This document shows, piece after piece, positions 44,375-56,977 of a stretch of DNA of 64,000 nt. The position numbers and the translations under genes were made by a program. The stretch covers positions 39,097-103,096 of the forward strand of contig WELA01013098.1 in NCBI GenBank assembly GCA_009602735.1, read 5' to 3'. Source of the stretch: Mesotaenium endlicherianum (Eukaryota > Streptophyta > Zygnematophyceae > Zygnematales > Mesotaeniaceae). The notes under the pieces are model-generated. The model had not been told where the DNA came from. It saw only the letters and a program-made list of their open reading frames with translations, and did no database searches. Every line of letters starts with the position of its first letter. Position 1 is the first letter of the stretch.

Positions 44375-47300
44375 ATGACAGGATTTGACAGAGCAAGGAT
44401 TATGCTGAAAGACAAGTGGCTAGGGCTAGTACTTGGCATGTGGATGCAGGGTTGTGGAGGCATATCTTACACTTTCTCTTTATATTCAGCTGATATGAAG
44501 CGAGTGCTAAACTACAATCAAGAGATGATTGACGGTTTGGGGACTGCAAAAGACATAGGAGGCAATGTTGGTATAATATCAGGGCTGCTCATAGATTTGG
44601 TACCAGCGTGGGCCATTCTTTTAGTTGGAGCTGTGCAGCACGTCTGTGGTTACACCATGGTGCGCACTTATCTAAATTTCTTATATTTAACAAGAACATA
44701 TGGCACTAGAGGCAAGTTAATAAAAGCTTTCGTTGAGATCAAGTAGCTCAAGTACGCAATAAGAGTGATGCACAAGCAAGAATCAGGTTGGCTGACATCC
44801 TTTCCCATTGTGGATGATCTTGATTGCAGCTATATCTAGCCTCAACTGGCCAGGTTCGGCCACCTTTTTGGCAGGTGACTAGCCACTGTCTATTTGCATT
44901 CCTACTTGCTTCTGCTTAGAGTCACAGCAATAAGTAAAAGTTTATATTAAATAGCCTAGAGGGCATCGGCTTCCCGGGTAAGAATGCCACAGTTACATTA
45001 TGTCGTGTTTGTTGAGTAGAGGGCAGGCAAGTTGCACAGCAGCGCACTAACTTGTTTGTGATGTATTGAACCAGATGTGCAGTTACATAATGCTGGGAAC
45101 AAATGGAGCCACATGGTTCAACACAGCTGTTCTTGTCACCTGGTGAGACACTGCTACTCATCCAATTGGCGTCATTCACCGTCCAACACATTCCACCGAA
45201 GTGCCGTTAGTTTGTGATTCAAAGGTCATTGGGTTCTGCTGACATGTCCTACATTTATATCAGATCTGACTCTGCTGGTCTCATGATAAGAGTAGACAGT
45301 TGCGTCATTGTCTTGAATCTGTTGGTCTTTTTTAATCTACGTTGGCACTCGGCTCTCTCATGTTCAGGTCTTATAGTTCATGAAGTTGGCTCTCTGCCAC
45401 CTAGCGGAAAAGGGTGCTGAATGTTGAGGTTTGGTGATGGTCAAAAGTGCTTCGTACCTGTTCTTGCTGAGATGTACTTACCTAGACAGCTAGACGACTT
45501 GGGCTTTCCTGGTACCTGGCTTGTGCTTCTCTGTTGTGAGGATGGATCAGCATCAGGAATTTTCAAGGTGACAGAGGAGTGGTGGTTGGATTGCTCAAGG
45601 GCTTTATAGGCCTCAGTGGCGCTATATTCACTCAGGTAGCTATTCATCTGCGTGTGTGAAGCTGCCTTTTCTTAGCTTTGGCAAGGCAGCATAAGCGCAT
45701 CCATCCAGAAGCTGCTGAAGTATTCAGGCTGCATCTGAGAAGGGGCCTCACTGTGGCACTCACCCTGTCACAAATGTCTTTCTTGCATTCAGGTGTATAC
45801 GGCTGTATATGCTCCACACACAGGGCCATTTCTCCTCCTATGTGCTGTGGTACCACCACTTGTTGCCCTTTTGTCCATGTTCATCATCCGTCCTGTCGAT
45901 GTTCCACAGAGAAAAGATGACAACGACAAGTCCAGGTTTTCCTTCCTTTATGTAAGTTTCTTGGCTCTGAGAGGTACTCCTGCTCCCACATCTGGTGAAG
46001 GGGAGAGAGGGAAGACAAGCACGGGGCAGAGGGAGACGGAGAGAGCAAGGGAGAGGCCGAGAGTGCGAGCAGAACGAAGGGGGGGGGGGAGTCCACGCAC
46101 TATCTGGAGGGGGGTGGTTATACTAATAAGCTCCGGGGTGGAAAGAGTAATTGCAGGTGGTGGGCGTGGCCCTGGCTTTCTATCTCATGGCTGTAATACT
46201 TCTTCAGGTGCGGGCTTTGGTTTTCTTCAATCTACTTACAGGCGTGCTGATGTCAGTGACGACTTTTCCTTGTGAGTGAGCGAAACAGCATTGGGCTCCA
46301 GGTTGGTAGAACAAGAAGTATGCGCTCATGCTCTGTTGCCCGCACACGTGCATGCATGCATGCAGGACGTGCTGCTGGTGGGCAAGAGCGCCAGCACAGG
46401 GTTCATGATCATCATGCTGGGCATCCTGCTTCTGCCCGCTGCCATTCCTGTGAGTTCATGCCAATCACCACCGGCACCACAATTGGCAGGCAGGGTAGGC
46501 AGGGGAGGAGGCAGGTGTGGCAGAGCTGACAGAGGTGGGAAGTGTGCGTCTTTGGTGCTTGGCGATCTCTCGCAGTGGCAAGCATCGTCCAAGAAGGCAA
46601 TCTACTTGCCACTACCCACCTCGTCCGACTCCTCCTTAGCAGCATCATCATCATCAGCTCCAGCGTCCGCCTCCTCTGTGACCACCACCTCACCTGGAAT
46701 GGAGAGGACCACTAGCAGCTCAACACTTGGTGGCTTGGTGGGCATCGATCTATCAAAGCAGCGGCGGCCGAAGCTGGGGCAGGACCACACGCTGCCCCAG
46801 GCTGTGCTTACGCAGGATTACTGGTGCCCCTCCTGTCCCCCTGTTGTCTTTGTCTGCAACTGCTTGCGATTGCCACCTGGCAGAGTTCTGACCACGGTGG
46901 GTGTGTGTGAGGGATCAGGCTGCTGTTCATTGCCATGGGGTGCGGCACAGGCTCGGGCCTGACTGCCATCAACAATCTGGGCCAGGTGCCTGCCAACTCT
47001 GTGGTCCTCTCATGCTGTTGTTGGAAGCAGCATGGTGGTCATGCATGATGATGTCCTGTCAAGCAGTTGCAAATCTGCAGCATCTTAACAGGCTTTACTC
47101 TCTTCCATGTGCCTGCCCCTAGAATGTGGCATCCTCTGAGTTGGCCGGTGACTGAAGCTGGTGGAAGCATGCATGGGGGCGGGGGGGTGCAGATGGCGGA
47201 GTCTTTGGGTTCCAACAGTGTGGGTGCATTTGTGGCGCTTGTCAGCGTGTGGAACTTCTTGGGCAGAATGGGTGCTGGGTGCGTAGCGTACAACGTACCC

Positions 47301-48831
47301 TCACGTCCTCTCACTGGTTGTGACGTGTGAGACACCTGGAGGAAAGTAGTGGACATATATTGTGCTGTGTGCGAGCGAGCGAGCTGGTGGGCAGCAGAAC
47401 CTGTATAGTCGCTACATGACTAGCCACCCCAGAATAATCATGAGGATCTATGGGGCGACGAAGCCACCAGCACAGCACACCACACCACGCCATTAGTCTT
47501 GAGGCCTGCCCCTACCGTATGGACTGATTGCTGCTGGTTGCACATGTGGCAGGTATGTGTCGGAGTATTATGTGAAGAGGAATGGGACACCGCGGCCGCT
47601 CTTCATGCTCCTTGTGCAGGCACTCATGGGCTGCGCCCACCTCCTGTTTGCCACCGCCGGTAGGCTCAGCCCCTGAACACCACTTCCACCAGCGTGCTTC
47701 CTGCATGGGCACCAATGTAGGTGGGGGGTTACTGACGGGTGGGCGTGGGGGTGGGGCGGGGCGGGGNNNNNNNNNNNNNNNNNNNNNNNNNNNNNNNNNN
47801 NNNNNNNNNNNNNNNNNNNNNNNNNNNNNNNNNNNNNNNNNNNNNNNNNNNNNNNNNNNNNNNNNNNNNNNNNNNNNNNNNNNNNNNNNNNNNNNNNNNN
47901 NNNNNNNNNNNNNNNNNNNNNNNNNNNNNNNNNNNNNNNNNNNNNNNNNNNNNNNNNNNNNNNNNNNNNNNNNNNNNNNNNNNNNNNNNNNNNNNNNNNN
48001 NNNNNNNNNNNNNNNNNNNNNNNNNNNNNNNNNNNNNNNNNNNNNNNNNNNNNNNNNNNNNNNNNNNNNNNNNNNNNNNNNNNNNNNNNNNNNNNNNNNN
48101 NNNNNNNNNNNNNNNNNNNNNNNNNNNNNNNNNNNNNNNNNNNNNNNNNNNNNNNNNNNNNNNNNNNNNNNNNNNNNNNNNNNNNNNNNNNNNNNNNNNN
48201 NNNNNNNNNNNNNNNNNNNNNNNNNNNNNNNNNNNNNNNNNNNNNNNNNNNNNNNNNNNNNNNNNNNNNNNNNNNNNNNNNNNNNNNNNNNNNNNNNNNN
48301 NNNNNNNNNNNNNNNNNNNNNNGGGGGGGGGGTCCACAGTGCCGGGGCTGCTGTATGTGGGGTCAGCGCTGGTGGGCGTGGCTCACGGTGCCCATTGGAC
48401 GCTCATGGTGGCCACTGCGTCGGAGCTGTTTGGTCTCAAGCACTTTGGTGCTCTATACAACACTCTGAGGTATGTCCATCTGGTGCCTGCCTCCTTGCTC
48501 TGAGCATCCTTCCTACAATCTCTGGACTTGTAAGCCTGTTCCTTAAGTCAAACTTCTGGTTCATGTGTGCAGCATCTCAGCAACTGTGGGCTCCTACTGC
48601 CTTTCAGTCAAGCTTGCTGGTTACATATATGATCGCCAAGTTGCTGCTGAAGGACGTGCGGCTGCAGCGGCAGGGCTTGCTTTTGATGGGCTCCACAAGT
48701 GCACGGGGCCGCAATGTTTTCGGCCCACTTTCCTCATTATGGCCTCAATTTGCTGCTTTGGAGTTCTCATTCTCATGCGGCTCGTCGTTCGCACCAGAAG
48801 AGTATATCAGGTACCTCGAGCGACTTCCTGA
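44375..48831 (+). CDS. Nodulin-like major facilitator superfamily transporter
   Basis: A multi-pass transporter of the plant nodulin-like/NFD4 group, predicted in a cell membrane; substrate unknown. Thirteen exons: 44375-44659, 44830-44874, 45075-45142, 45551-45635, 45793-45951, 46157-46207, 46366-46449, 46576-46823, 46919-46985, 47193-47278, 47553-47659, 48340-48469, 48573-48831. They sum to 1,674 nt (557 aa) and frame is kept throughout. Family landmarks: KWLGLVLGMWMQGCGGISYTF, TAKDIGGNVGIISGL, GTNGATWFNTAVLVTC, NFQGDRGVVVGLLKGF, GLSGAIFTQ, QDHTLPQAV, CGTGSGLTAINNLGQ, LVSVWNFLGRMGAG, ASELFGLKHFGALYNTL and SVKLAGYIYD. Exon 8 encodes a Ser/Thr/Ala-rich central loop (46.60-46.72 kb). The 556-bp N gap falls within intron 11; exons 11 and 12 join in frame and in homology, so no coding sequence need be missing. 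The first Met precedes the conserved first helix. Confidence 0.9.
47767..48322. other. Assembly gap (556 N)
   Basis: A run of N flanked by G-rich sequence (GGGGCGGGGCGGGG on the left, ten G on the right). The true length is unknown. Any frame drawn through it is meaningless. It lies in an intron of the MFS gene. Confidence 0.99.
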
Positions 48832-51345
48832 GTGAGCCTGCAAACTTGTCCAAAGCAAAGTCATCTTCCATGAATATCTTGCGAGAGCTCCATCGTAGCG
48901 TTCATAATGCCCATTCATAGTAATGCTATGCTTTCGTCATATCAAGGTATTGCAACATGCATCTTGTGCACGAGTCCCAGTTGCATGTCGAGCTCAAAAG
49001 CTGCAACTGCTGTTTCTATGCAGGACGTGCATAAACAACAAAGGCAGTGACCATCTTTGAAGTATGAATTTGAACATGGCGCCAATAAGTATATGTACTT
49101 ATATTTATGGACACGAAGTACAAGCTTTTTTTCGCCGCTCTTGTTCTGAATGCTCATAACTATCATTAGTGATGTGTTGGAATACATGTTTATACATTCA
49201 AAATTCTCTTTTTAATCAACTCTCGTAAAAGAACGCACTCATCTTTGGTAGGTTTAAGTGAAACCACGAAACGCGTTGTCTGGAGTGTACCGCTATTGCA
49301 GTCGGAGTGCGCAATCTTGGTATCATGCTATTAGGATTTGAAATTGATCTTATGTTGTTATGAATTGCTATGCTGCTTTCCTTGTGTGATTGTAGTGGAG
49401 AAAAGAGCGAACGCTTGGTGCCGTGACTCGTGAGCTGACACTTCACGAGAGAAACATCAAATGTTCAATTCGATGAGCGGTGTTGTGTAGGAATGTTATA
49501 GTTTATCTCGAAGACCTTGTGACTCGAAGATTGTCGAGAAGACTTGCGCCATATTTCTCCGTATTTGTGAGATGACCAGTCTTGCAAATAGTTTTTAACG
49601 AAGTGATGAGCTTGCGTGTCCGTCGACACAACCAGTAATACCAATTAAACCAGGATCAAAAAATTATTGTGGCTGTCAGGCACGATGGCCTCGGCCGCAA
49701 CACTTCTCACTCCAACTTCTACTTAAGTGATAACTCATCACGATATATCACTATAGTCCAATGATCAAGGGTTTAGTGAACAAATTCTAGTTTGCAAAAA
49801 TCACGTCGAAGCAAATCACCACAACAACACCAAGTTTTAGAGAAAATCGCCCACCAGGGCTTTCGCTTGTCACAGCTAAAACTCTGAAACTATAGCATCT
49901 ATGCCGACCTGGCGTGAGCTCTTTGCTCAACATCGCGCCTAACAATTTTCACTGCTGGCTGGGCTCACTCAACTCTTCGCTGAGGGTTTTCCTTGCTAAT
50001 CTTGCTCTTGCTAGTAGCAATTTGACTATTGATACTTCTGAGAACTTGGAAACTAACACAGCACTCACCGTTTTATGTGCCTTTGCACGTTCGTGGCGTT
50101 TACTCAAATATGTGCTAGCAACCTTAGCAGATTCTATTGTGCAAGCTCTCTATCCTTTCAGACGGAATCCCTTCTTGGGAACTCCAGAATCCTAACTTCC
50201 TATGATACTACAAGAGGGGAAACTCTTGAGCGTCGGTAGAAGCGTGACTCCTGGCTCTCCTGGGGCCTTGGGAACTCCTTCTCCTTTACGTCTTTCCTTC
50301 TTTTTACTTCTTGCTCCTGCGCTCCTCTCTGCTTCTTTGGCAAAAGTGTGCGAGGCAAGAATGAGGCAAGATCCGTGCAGGGCTTGTGCCTTTCCCAGGC
50401 ACCACGCATGCTGTTCTCTCACGAACACTCCAGTGCTTAGACAACGCTCAGACTGCATGCAACCTTGCAGGATTCCCTCGGAGCAGCTTAACTTGTTGAA
50501 CGTCACTTAGCATGCATGCACACCTCATGATCGTCAAACCTTTCAAACCTTTCAGTCAGCATGCACGCCTAGGTGGCCTTGAGCCTATGTCTCCTGAGGT
50601 GGCTGCTTAAGGCGTGGCAACCTCACCACAGGTCCATGGCTGAGGTGGCCTTCCCATGTAACCTCGGCTGACTTGACCCTTGCCAAGGTGGCTGCCCAGT
50701 CAGCGCTAGCCTACTTGGCATCTGCCAACATGGTCCATTTGCCGGTCCCAGCATAATCAGCTTTCCAGCAGTCTTCGTTTTGTCAAAACCCCGCTCATCG
50801 CTGAGTGTCGGGATTTACTTACTAGTCACTTTTCCTGTGACTTGACTTCACTTGACCACATGGTTGTCAGCTAAAAGATCGGTGAGTCAACGTTGACTTT
50901 TCCGTACCTGGCGACCGTGACTTGCGCCACGCGTGCGGCGCCGTCAAACTGATAGCAGTTGCGAGAGAAGAAGCTGGAAGAAGCCCCTTCAGATGAAAAG
51001 AGTTAGCACCCCCATGGTCGCGAAAGTGTAAACCAGCTCTTAGGGTCAAACTTGACCCCGCGTGGGACTTGGATGTGACTGTGTACGGCAGGTGTTGAAC
51101 CTTCGATGTTTGCCTTCGCGCATAACGAATCTGGAGGGATACGTGCCGAGAATCATTACAACAGGCCTTGGCATGTTATGTCCTAACAATTCACAATCCT
51201 CCTAGCTTTCATGATGTTTGCCTGTATGCACTTTGACAAGAGTCCCCACCCTCTAGAATAATATGACCTGCGCTCGTACGACAAAGAAATAGTACTCGAC
51301 TGCATTCACGTTCGCTAAATTACACTTGTTTGACAGGATTTTCCT
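48832..51345. other. Intergenic region between MFS gene and GOS1
   Basis: 2.5 kb with no supported gene. The first ~640 bp look like unique, AT-rich 3' flank. From about 49478 (TGTTGTGTAGG) to about 51187 (CCTAACA) the base composition changes and the sequence resembles a long plant LTR in texture. It has TG...CA ends but no matching target duplication and no second copy in the window. Confidence 0.35.
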
Positions 51346-53853
51346 ATGGAAGACGGAGATGCACAGTGGGAAGAGTTGAGAAGGGAGGCTCGAAAAGTCG
51401 AAGGAGACATAGATGTCAAACTTTCTTCGTATGCTAAGCTTGGCGGCATGCTCTCTCATGGAGGTATGATACTTTCGTTCCTTTCCTATTCCCATATGTC
51501 ATTGAAGGACCGTTTTTGGAACGAAGACTTCACTTGCCTTCTTCTGAGCGTTTGCTGTGGAGAGGTGCAAATGAATATCAGCGTGCCGAAAAATGAATGA
51601 ATAGTATGCGACTCCTTGAAACACATCATCTCCTATCACTGACACTAATTTTTTAGACTCGTGTGTCTTTCGGGTATTGCTGGACCGCGATAGGTGCATG
51701 CGAGCTGATCGTTGTTAAGCAGGACATGCATCGACGTAAAAGTGAAATTATCTCATCCTAATGTTGCATACTTGACTAGTCACGGTTAAAAGGACATCGG
51801 TTATTATGCTCTTCATTACAATCTCCAGTTCTTTAATGAGCTCTACCTATTTTGATCAACCTTAGCACGTTCTTTGCATATGTTGGTCACGTCTCCCATC
51901 TTCTACTCACGTCAGTAGGAATTACATTCAATACATGACCCTGTCTCTCTCGCTAAGATTGTTTGTTGTCGGGTTGCTTATTATAAACGGGTGTACAACT
52001 GATTGTAGATTCTGTTACCTGCAGATTTATGTGGTACTTATCAAGCTGAGGATGTTGACACACGGGCGTGCAGTTAGCACCCTGTTATGTATGGCAGATT
52101 ATGTAGGGAGTCTGTTGTTAGCTTCTGCTGCACCAATAAGCTGTCCTTTGCTCAAGTCATGCTAAGGTCTATCAGCTGCATACAAATAGCAGAAGAAGCA
52201 GAAATTTGTATGTTGCAGGGTATGTCGAACCTGGAAGTGGCGGTGATGCATTGGGAGGGGATGGCTCATGGAAGTCAGTGGAGATGGAGATTGAGGCGCT
52301 TCTGGAGAAGCTGCTGGACATTAATGATGGCATGTCACGTTGTGTGGCTGGCACCACTAGTGCCAGCTCTGTGACTCAGAAGCTCGCCCGCCACCGTGAC
52401 ATTCTCCACGAATTCACACAGGTGGGAATGATTTCTTTGCTTGTTCGTGTCAGCTGCTTTTCGTGCAGTGCAGCCATGCACATATGCCACGATTTGCTTT
52501 GTACAATTTTCTGAATAAATGTTGTAAAGCATGAGTAGTTAAGGGGTCAGCGCACAGGTATCAATTGATTGACTGGCGGACTAGGGGAGTGCATTCCATA
52601 AGCAGGCATCATTTTTCCACGAGCATCATGCCCTTGCTAACAGTTGTTTCTCGCCGCTTGGGACCTGCGCGCCTGCGTGGCTTGCCTGAAATCATGCGCA
52701 AAGGTATGTTAATGCCAAATGTGGATATGGAACTGCTTTTGGTGGCCTGAAATCTGTTTGGCAAGTATACATATGTCTTCAACTTGTGATGGTGGTCCAT
52801 TCATGCAAGCTCACAGGATGCATTCATGTAATGGAAGTGGGCGGGGGCAGGAATTCAGGCGCACCCGATGCAACATCACATCTGCTAGAGAGCATGCAGA
52901 GCTTCTTACGTCCGTTCGCAATGACATCAGTGAGTTCAAGGTACATTTCCGCCTCTTAAAGTATTGAAAAAAAGGGAGATTGCTGGCTCCATCCTTGGTA
53001 TGAGGAAGGCTCTTGTCGTCTACCCCTTAAGGGCACTTGTACGGCATCCTAGTTTGCTTCGAATGTTACATGTATGCGCGCAGTGGTAGTTGAGGACTTT
53101 TTCAGTGCATAGAGGGAAGTGAAGTATCTCATTTTTATGATCACATGACTAAATGGCAGGCGTCTGCCGTCACACCCAGCCATCTTACGGAACGGAGAGC
53201 CATTCATGGCAACATCTCCCAGGTGAGAGGAAGTCTTGAGTCCTTACAGTGTCCTTGCTATGCCAACATACACTGTCATTGAGAGCTTCAGGCCACTTGA
53301 CCATAGCTTATGTCATTTCATGATGTTACTTTTCCTTGCAGTTTTTGTGGGTGCTTTTTGGCTTGTCCGTTGTCATTTCTCCTGAGGCATGTCTTTGGTA
53401 ATATCGGGTGCCTACCCGGGCGTGCAGATGGACGACCTGATAGGTCATGCAACAGCCACTAGAGCAACCTTGATGACGCAGAGGGGATTGTTTGAGAGCG
53501 TGAAGGGACGCATGAAGACGTTGCGCGATAAATTCCCGGCTGTGCGTAATGTCCTAGGTGAGAAAGAAACGGGGGCAGTATTTGGCGCAATCCTGTGCAG
53601 CAGCCTATGTTTGGTGTTACTGTCACACGGCATTTGACTTTCGGGGGTGTGAGTAGATGCTGTATTTGTTGGACTGCAGTAATAGTCCAGTGGGCTGAAT
53701 TCTCATGCGATTTATTCTGCCTTGCCTCTTTTTTGATGTGAAATTGGTCATGCAGGGGCCATAAGGAGGAAGAGGTCCAGGGATACGTTGATATTGACCG
53801 CTGTGATCATAGGATGTACATTATTTTTGTTAGTTTATTGGCTCTCAAAGTGA
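51346..53853 (+). CDS. GOS1: Golgi Qb-SNARE, GOS1/GOSR1 type
   Basis: A membrane-anchored SNARE for ER-Golgi and intra-Golgi vesicle fusion. Six exons: 51346-51463, 52219-52421, 52851-52940, 53160-53222, 53428-53557, 53756-53853. They total 702 nt, 233 aa plus stop, matching the ~230-240 aa family length. N-terminal helix WEELRREARKVEGDIDVKL; second helix EIEALLEKLLDINDGM and LARHRDILHEFTQ; linker EFRRTRCNITSARE; a SNARE motif around residues 145-205 with the central layer Gln at 176 (in TLMTQRGLF) and LRDKFPAVRNVLG. A C-terminal tail anchor at about 212-230 (TLILTAVIIGCTLFLLVYW) follows the basic RRKRSR. Introns are GT-AG with consistent phases. The start Met gives the expected WEELR spacing, with MEDGDAQ as leader. 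Confidence 0.93.
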
Positions 53854-54743
53854 TCGTATTGGTGTTAATACGTAGTATCGCTTCATGTATGTGAATGAGC
53901 TGTAGGATGTCCGCAAAATTGGTAACTTTTTTGTGTTAGCCCATAAGGCCCGTCTTTCCATTATTTTGAGGTCCTCTGTAGATTGTGGCAAGGGAGTCCC
54001 TTGTTGCCAATCATGTCTGTTACCCCACGTGTATAGATTGGGTGCTTAACTTCTTTTCGCCAGAGTCATTTGTGTGTTCAAATTGCACTGTTTTGAATGA
54101 AGAAGAGTATTCATGGAAAGACAGGAGAAATACTAATCGGCTAAAATATTGAATATAGGCGGAGGTAGTAGTATGCCACACTGTGCGTGTTGCACGACTG
54201 ACCTACTTGTGCTACCTTGAGCGTGTAGTTTGAGATGTTTACATTGAGGCAAATGCTATTTTATGTTGAGAGCACAAACTTGGACAATTGTGCGAGAGCA
54301 CCTTATTGAAAGAATTAAATTAGACCTAAGTTTCACAGTACTCACTGCGTGAGTTGCCGTGAGCTTAGGTACAAAGTGGGCCAATTACATCTGCTTGTTG
54401 CAATTGTGAATTGTGACATGTGCACTCAACATTGACTCTGGTTCTCAATTCCGCAATATTTTGCTTTGACACAACTAAATTGTTAATTGAACTTTTAAGG
54501 TTTGCAACAGGAAATGTCCCAATTCAAGGTTGACAAGTTGTGTTCAGATTGTCTGATTTGTGAAGAAAGAAGAAGGAGAGAATAGAAAGAATAATAAGAG
54601 AAGTAATATGCTGCAATGTGTAATCTCTTCATGTCTAACTTATTCTACGGCTAGCTACTACTCGCTATTGATTTCTATTTGCTATTATTTTTGCTAAGAT
54701 TCATATTGGCCTAACTATGTTACAACTTTGTTCAATCTCATAA
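53854..54743. other. 3' flank of GOS1
   Basis: AT-rich, presumably 3' UTR and spacer up to the R5 repeat. No frame, RNA gene or repeat is recognised. Confidence 0.5.
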
Positions 54744-55900
54744 GCTGATGCTGTCGGGCCCGTTGAGTGTCCGGTGGGGGGGATGGAGGGTGATGACAGG
54801 TCTTAGCGGTTAGTTGGGTTAGGGTGGTAGGGGAGGAAGGCTCAATTCACGGGCCGTTGGGGTGAGCACTTGGACCTATGATCTGCTCACGAGATTCTGC
54901 TATTGAGCAACTGTGAGACGCCGCCCGGACTCCGCGCCTACTCTTTGCTTCCACATGTGGTGCCACCGCCCAGACGTGTGGAGGTCGACCCGCAAGTCCC
55001 CTCACTTGCGGGGTCGGCGCTGGTACCAAGTGGGAACTTCAGCCGTCCGTGACTGAGCCTTCATGTACAATAGGCAAACCCGTGGGGATGTTCACGGGAT
55101 CGCTAGGGGGCAGGGAGCGTACGGGTGAGTGTGTGGGTGACATTGGGGGGTGTTACGGTCTATAGTCCGTCCATTGTCCTTTCACTTTACGTTTGTCATT
55201 TGTGAGTCATTGTTCCCATTTTGACACATTAACGCGTCACCACAGTTAGGTTGTGTTTTCATTCGTTCTCGTAGGCACTGGGCTTAGGCATTCGCGAGCA
55301 TGCTACTTAGTGAGCACGCTAACATCATTTTGGTGAAAACGTTTGTATTTTTGATTTTGAACTTCTTTGATCACCCTCCTCACGAGCCATGTGTTCTTGA
55401 CTCCTACGCGAATGGCACTTGCTTGTCATCACTCTCTTCATAGAGTATGGGTTCTGCGGTCCCTCTTGCTTCGGACCCATAGACTTAGTTCTCGTAAGGT
55501 CGACTTCGGCCACAACATCGTTAGCCATCGTTTATGCTACCACTCTTTAGGACTATCCTAATCTTTTGTCATTGGCCACCTTGCTGAGCCTCCGCCTCTT
55601 CAACAAGTTTTCATGGCTCATGTTTTGCTCAGTGATTAGTTTGCACATTAGTTGCTCAGCTGCCCAGTATTGCCCGGTGCAGAATTCTATTATTCTTTTC
55701 CCGTACTCAGCTCATAAGCTGTGGGTCTTTCCCCCTATTAGGGGGGTTTTCACCCATCGGCACCTAGATTAGCCAGTGTGTGTCCAATCTAGGAGTAGTC
55801 CGCTACCTGAGTCACTTCCTTGCCTCGAGAGTCTCTCTCACTTCTAGCCATGCCGATGCCTAGCGTCTTCTGATGTCCTCAGTTGCGACAATCCCGGTCA
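54744..55900 (+). repeat. LTR-like repeat R5 (plus orientation, diverged copy)
   Basis: Starts TGATGCTGTCGGGCCCG and follows the minus-strand sequence of 33468-32370 in order. The best blocks are GTTGAGTGTCC, the AGCACTTGGACCTATGATC region, GCGCTGGTACCAAGTGGGA and GAGCACGCTAACATCATTTTGGTG. Similarity fades toward 55.9 kb, so the right edge is approximate. No internal coding part is attached: a solo or truncated LTR. Confidence 0.55.
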
Positions 55901-55983
55901 AAATCCAAAAACGTATGTGCCTCTTCATGCATCTTGACGTGGTGATAGCCAGATTTGAGATCATTGATAAACACCAAGTTATC

Positions 55984-56440
55984 TAAAATGAATCGGCTTA
56001 CCAAGTGCGATTAACAAAAAATTAAAGATCTTTATATCGGCAAGTAATCGTTATGGTAGTTTCTGGTTAACTTATTAATCAGCAAAAGATTACACAACTA
56101 GCGCAAGTGCAATACTCACAAGTCAAATGCAAGTAACAAGCATCAATCATGCCATGAGTAAACTCACACATAAGCAAGGTTAGAAAGCAATTCGTATAAC
56201 GACTTCTCCCCTTGGATTCAGATGTTCTCTTAGTAAGTTGTACAGAGAGTTGGCCTCGTTTTCGAATGCCGAACCCGAGAGCATAACCTAGCCTATGTAC
56301 ATGGAATGAGTTTAGTGTTCAACGGCAAGTGTGATGACACCGCTTACCCGGGAGTTAACCGCGTCGGTAGGACCTCGGGTAACCAAATCCACAGCCATCT
56401 CCCATCATTTCAAATCGCCATGCACCCAAGGGTGTCATCT
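55984..56440 (-). repeat. Truncated Gy-A LTR, minus orientation
   Basis: The reverse complement matches the 3' part of the Gy-A LTR: ATGAATCGGCTTACC mirrors GGTAAGTCAATTCAT, and the segment CCCGGGAGTTAACC at 56.35 kb mirrors GGTTAACTCCCGGG at 57.32 kb. Divergence is moderate. It lies 540 bp upstream of element E in the opposite orientation. Confidence 0.75.
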
Positions 56441-56977
56441 ATGTGTGTGCGTTAGAGGTTGGATCACCCATGTTGCAAGCTTTGTGGTTAGTAAGCACGT
56501 TCTGTGTGTGCTTTTTTCCCCGCGTGTGTTGCTGTCAAGAGCTACCAGTAGGTACCAAAGCTGTCAGGCCTGGTCTTCTATTGCCAGCTGCCAACTCGCG
56601 CACTTGTTGTACGTGTTAGCTGCTGGTAATTGTTGTCAGCTGCTACTGCCAATTCGGCCAGTAGCTGCTGCCATTGTTTTTGGAAGGGACCTGCAGGTAC
56701 TACAAGAGGGGACGTCGCGCCCTGCTGCCTATCACACCTGCTGCAATAGACTCATTGGATGTGTCATGCCTCAAACCCCTCTGACAAATTAGTTTTCGCC
56801 CAAACGGCCAATTTTTGACGATAAGGTTACTTTTAGTTTCTGTGTCAATTTTGACAAATTGACATCTTTTGCCTTGTTATTGTGTTTACTTTGCATGATA
56901 AGAGAGCCTTCATTGCAACCGCTTCTTCCTCTATAGATGTTGTGGTTGGCGTAGGCACTAAAATACACCTAGCAAGA
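56441..56977. other. Unassigned spacer before element E
   Basis: A plus-strand frame crosses part of it (ending ~56.79 kb) but has no recognisable protein character. The 5 bases before element E (CAAGA, 56973-56977) are its presumed left target site; the right one is outside the window. Confidence 0.3.

Noticed and set aside
47582-48835. Long open frames on both strands across the assembly gap
   Set aside because: They are open only because N runs contain no stop codons; the real coding sequence is the spliced MFS transporter.
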